64,000 nucleotides of DNA, from the NCBI RefSeq assembly GCF_900120295.1, contig NZ_LT635470.1, forward strand, positions 620,001 through 684,000. The letters are read 5' to 3'. How positions within the stretch are numbered: the stretch's first letter is position 1; each line of letters begins with the position of its first letter. Shown here piece after piece: positions 61,701 to 64,000 of the stretch. The position numbers and the translations under genes were made by a program. This DNA is from Blautia sp. Marseille-P3201T. GTDB lineage: Bacteria > Bacillota > Clostridia > Lachnospirales > Lachnospiraceae. The notes beneath the pieces were generated by a model. The model worked only from the letters and a program-made list of their open reading frames with translations. It did no database searches and was not told the origin of the DNA.

Positions 61701-62036
61701 TCACCTGCTGCCTTCCTGTTTTATCTTATTTTCCAGCCACTTTCTCACATCAGGAATTCCTGTTTCTCTGTATGCTTCTTCTACCAATGCTCTTGTCATC
61801 TCTAACGCTTCCTCATAACCGCAACACAGACCGATAATCATGGGACAGTATTTCCTTCTGGCTTTCTGCTTCAACTCATTAGCTGAAAAGATTTCCAACT
61901 GATTATCAGGATTACAGGCAAAAGTAATTAAATACACGTCAAACACTCCTATCCCTGTATTGATTTTATGCATCAGTTGTCTTTTCTTCTTTTTTGCATT
62001 ATCGCCAACGTAGAGTTTTTTATACCAGTTCAACAT
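61701..62036 (-). CDS. Uncharacterised small protein, 111 residues
   Basis: Not recognised. Visible: a basic start (MLNWYKKLYVGDNAKKKKRQ), a possible strand-rich core (GVFDVYLITFACNPDNQLEIF) and a helical C-terminus (YEEALEMTRALVEEAYRETG). No signal peptide. ATG 62036 is preferred, 8 bases after AGGAG. It is 4 bases upstream of the DUF2953 gene, so it belongs to the gerW operon and may work with it. Confidence 0.75.
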   Translation of the reverse strand: MLNWYKKLYVGDNAKKKKRQLMHKINTGIGVFDVYLITFACNPDNQLEIFSANELKQKARRKYCPMIIGLCCGYEEALEMTRALVEEAYRETGIPDVRKWLENKIKQEGSR

Positions 62037-62056
62037 ATTTTCCACTCCTATATTTT

Positions 62057-62111
62057 AAAAAGAGGCTGTCGCAAGAAGCTCTGCATTGCTTAATACGACA
62101 ATCCTCTTTTT
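62057..62111 (-). terminator. Terminator after the Nudix gene
   Basis: Minus strand AAAAAGAGG-A-TTGTCG (62111-62097) pairs with CGACAG-C-CTCTTTTT (62071-62057), T-run included. Confidence 0.8.
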
Positions 62112-62121
62112 CCATGCTTAC

Positions 62122-62574
62122 TTAGAAATACTTTCTGTTCCCCCAAAGATTTGCTTTTTTCAAATCCAGGTATTCACTATAAGCCTTTTCCAAAATCTGC
62201 TTTTCATTTGAAAAACGTAACAGATGGTAAGCTTCATGGAATTTGTAAAAACCGGAATCCACAAAATATTCTTCTCTTTGCGGCCTGCTGTAGTAGCTAT
62301 TGGCAGACATCAAATACCAATGTACATCTTTTTCCACTACATCTTCCGGCACACAAAAACTATATTGACTCTTTCCTACATACTTAATGATGTTGGCCGA
62401 CACTCCTGCTTCTTCTTTCACTTCCCGCAGAGCTGTATCCTTATAGTCTTCGCCCTTTTCTACCGTTCCTTTTGGCAACACCCAACCTTCATATTTGTGC
62501 TTATAAGACTTATACAAGGTCAGTATTTTGCCTCGATATATTACCACTCCGCCACAGCTCGTTGCTTCAATCAT
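62122..62574 (-). CDS. Nudix hydrolase (Ap4A-hydrolase-like)
   Basis: 150 residues. Complete Nudix box starting at LPKGTVEKGED, with REVKEEAGV, near residue 39. The N-terminal SCGGVVIYRGK and tail (EKQILEKAYSEYLDLKK) resemble bis(5'-nucleosyl)-tetraphosphatases. The ATG 62574 follows AGGAGG by 8 bases; a longer frame upstream is unsupported. Substrate inferred only. Sits between a PBP gene and the gerW operon. Confidence 0.9.
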   Translation of the reverse strand: MIEATSCGGVVIYRGKILTLYKSYKHKYEGWVLPKGTVEKGEDYKDTALREVKEEAGVSANIIKYVGKSQYSFCVPEDVVEKDVHWYLMSANSYYSRPQREEYFVDSGFYKFHEAYHLLRFSNEKQILEKAYSEYLDLKKANLWGNRKYF

Positions 62575-62675
62575 ATTGCACTTCCTCCTGCTTAAGACAT
62601 ATAAAATGTCCGCGTTGTGTTTCTTTATTGGTAGTATACCTCTTTTTTTCCACAGGTGCAAGAAATTTACAGCCA

Positions 62676-64000
62676 CTAATTATAATAAAAAGAATTAAAC
62701 ACCTGATGTGCCACAGGAACCGCAACCTTACTTCCCGTTCCTGCACCTTCTGCAATTACTGCAATGGCCAGGTCCGGATCTTCTACGTTTGAAAATCCAA
62801 TAAACCAGGAATGCGTCTTTATTTTTCCATCACTTCCGGTATATTCTGCAGAGCCTGTCTTTCCTGCTGCAGAATAACTTTCTCCTGAGAGTTTTGTTGC
62901 CGTACCGCTTTTTACAACTTCTTCCATCAATGTTTTCAACACTCCGGCTTCTTCCTCACTCATAAGCTCTTTGTAAACAGAAGGCTTTGTGGTCTCTACC
63001 GTCTGTCCGCTTACCGTCTCCACCTTTTCTATATAATAAGGTTTCATAAGCTTTCCATCATTGGCAATAGCACTGGTAATCATTGCCATGTGCATAGGAG
63101 ATACCAGTGTATTTCCCTGTCCAATGGCCGTCTGCATCAGCAATGGATTTCCCGGAGCCTTTCCAAGCTCAAATTTGCTTTTATTATATTCTAACGGAAT
63201 TGGAAGCTTACTGTTAAAAAGCAGGCTTTCTGCTGTTTTTTGCAGTTTTTCTGCTCCTAAATCAAGACCAATTTGTGTAAATGCCGTATTACAGGATTTT
63301 GCAAATGCCTTTGTAAAGTCTTCTGAACCATGGACTTCGCCACCAAAACATGGGATTTTATGGTCATCTACCGTGATGCTTCCCTTACAATTATAAGAAA
63401 ATCCATCAATGGTTCCATGTTCGCGCAGATATGCCAACGCATCCACCACTTTAAAAATAGACCCCGGTGGATAAGCTCCCTGTGTAGCTCTGTTTAAAAG
63501 ACTGCTGTTTGCAGAGTCGTTTACTAAAGTATCCCAGTCTGCCTCTACTGTATTCGGATTAAAATCCGGTTTGCTTACAGAAACTAGTACAGCTCCTGTC
63601 TTCGGATCTAACACAACTACCGCACCATTGTAAGAACCAAGGGCATTATAGGCTGCCTCCTGCAATTTTGTGTTAAGGGTAGTAACCACACTGTCTCCCG
63701 GATTTTTATTTTCCAGAATTTCATTTTTTACCTGTTCAATGTAATTATTATGTGATGACATCAAAGAAAAATTGGCAAGAGCTTCAATACCGTTTTTCCC
63801 ATTACAGTCATATCCGACTACATGGGCAAATTTATTTCCATAAGGGTAAACTCTTGTTTCATTCCCCTCTTCATCTGTTTCTGTATAGGCAAGTGTCTGC
63901 CCATCGGAAGATAAAATTTTCCCTCTTGTAATCCTGTCTGCCAGCTGATTTTGACGAGTATTATAAGGACTGCTGATTACATCTTCCCTTTTTACCACAT
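62676..64000 (-). CDS. Penicillin-binding protein 2-type transpeptidase, partial (N-terminus outside window)
   Basis: About 440 residues of a class B PBP; the gene starts beyond the right edge. The visible N-terminal part has the dimerisation region (GKILSSDGQTLAYTE), then the transpeptidase: S-x-x-K in PPGSIFKVV, S-x-N in KSCNTAF, and K-T-G in GKTGSAEYTG. Cross-links peptidoglycan outside the membrane. Resembles the PbpA/FtsI-like proteins encoded behind an ftsW/rodA gene. Ends with TAG. Confidence 0.92.
   Translation of the reverse strand, partial: VVKREDVISSPYNTRQNQLADRITRGKILSSDGQTLAYTETDEEGNETRVYPYGNKFAHVVGYDCNGKNGIEALANFSLMSSHNNYIEQVKNEILENKNPGDSVVTTLNTKLQEAAYNALGSYNGAVVVLDPKTGAVLVSVSKPDFNPNTVEADWDTLVNDSANSSLLNRATQGAYPPGSIFKVVDALAYLREHGTIDGFSYNCKGSITVDDHKIPCFGGEVHGSEDFTKAFAKSCNTAFTQIGLDLGAEKLQKTAESLLFNSKLPIPLEYNKSKFELGKAPGNPLLMQTAIGQGNTLVSPMHMAMITSAIANDGKLMKPYYIEKVETVSGQTVETTKPSVYKELMSEEEAGVLKTLMEEVVKSGTATKLSGESYSAAGKTGSAEYTGSDGKIKTHSWFIGFSNVEDPDLAIAVIAEGAGTGSKVAVPVAHQVFNSFYYN

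Overview
The window looks like a chromosomal segment of a low-GC, spore-forming member of the Firmicutes, most likely Lachnospiraceae (Blautia or a close relative). The basis is AT-rich DNA with strong GGAGG ribosome sites, sporulation genes (an alpha/beta SASP, a GerW/YtfJ protein, a YlbJ-like protein), an L27 protein with a Prp-cleaved leader, a lexA gene beside a yneA-like gene, and conserved Firmicutes gene orders. The genus is inference. No tRNA, rRNA, CRISPR array or prophage was seen.

Region 1 (1-11.6 kb) is a decaying accessory block. It holds a sugar-acid locus: an IlvD/Edd dehydratase (cut by the window edge), a GntP permease and a divergent GntR/FCD regulator. Three insertion sequences of different families sit in 10 kb: an IS110 element between permease and dehydratase, an ISL3 element with perfect 8-bp target duplications in the regulatory gap, and an IS3 element that splits an LTA-synthase-like sulfatase. 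Two genes here, gntP and a ferritin, each carry one in-frame TAG where a CAG glutamine codon is expected or plausible.

Region 2 (11.7-23 kb) is core. A yneA-like gene and lexA diverge from a gap with five LexA boxes. Then come, on the minus strand, a B12-binding radical SAM gene with its DUF2344 partner, RNase G/E, a Nudix and a CPBP gene, followed by rplU-prp-rpmA-obg-yhbY-nadD-yqeK-rsfS.

Region 3 (23-28.5 kb) holds an EamA transporter, a YtcJ-like amidohydrolase, an AraC regulator, a DUF6465 protein and a HutG-like ureohydrolase.

Region 4 (28.5-35.5 kb) is a folate block: folC-folE-HD hydrolase-folP-folBK on the minus strand, and divergent pabA-pabB-pabC on the plus strand, the latter behind a promoter-proximal terminator. 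The HD hydrolase is a candidate for the dephosphorylation step that no other gene in the block supplies.

Region 5 (35.4-52 kb) holds RNase H, a glycerophosphodiesterase, an MFS carrier, malic enzyme with an LDH/MDH-family dehydrogenase, recU, lepB, RNA-modification genes (RluA and RsuA families, RsmF), an SDR, YgiQ, a HAD phosphatase, a small alarmone synthetase, an M23 peptidase and pepD.

Region 6 (52-64 kb) holds ylbJ, a coiled-coil protein, coaD, rsmD, mgsA, a SASP gene, recG-yloV-yloU, rpmB, a 47-residue membrane protein, gerW, a DUF2953 gene, a small unknown gene, a Nudix hydrolase and the 3' part of a PBP2-type transpeptidase gene.

Nothing here is clearly a wholly new system. The best leads are the paired amber codons, the putative IS110 bridge-RNA region, the HD protein of the folate operon, the pabA leader, and atypical active-site residues in the dehydrogenase, MgsA-like and HutG-like proteins.
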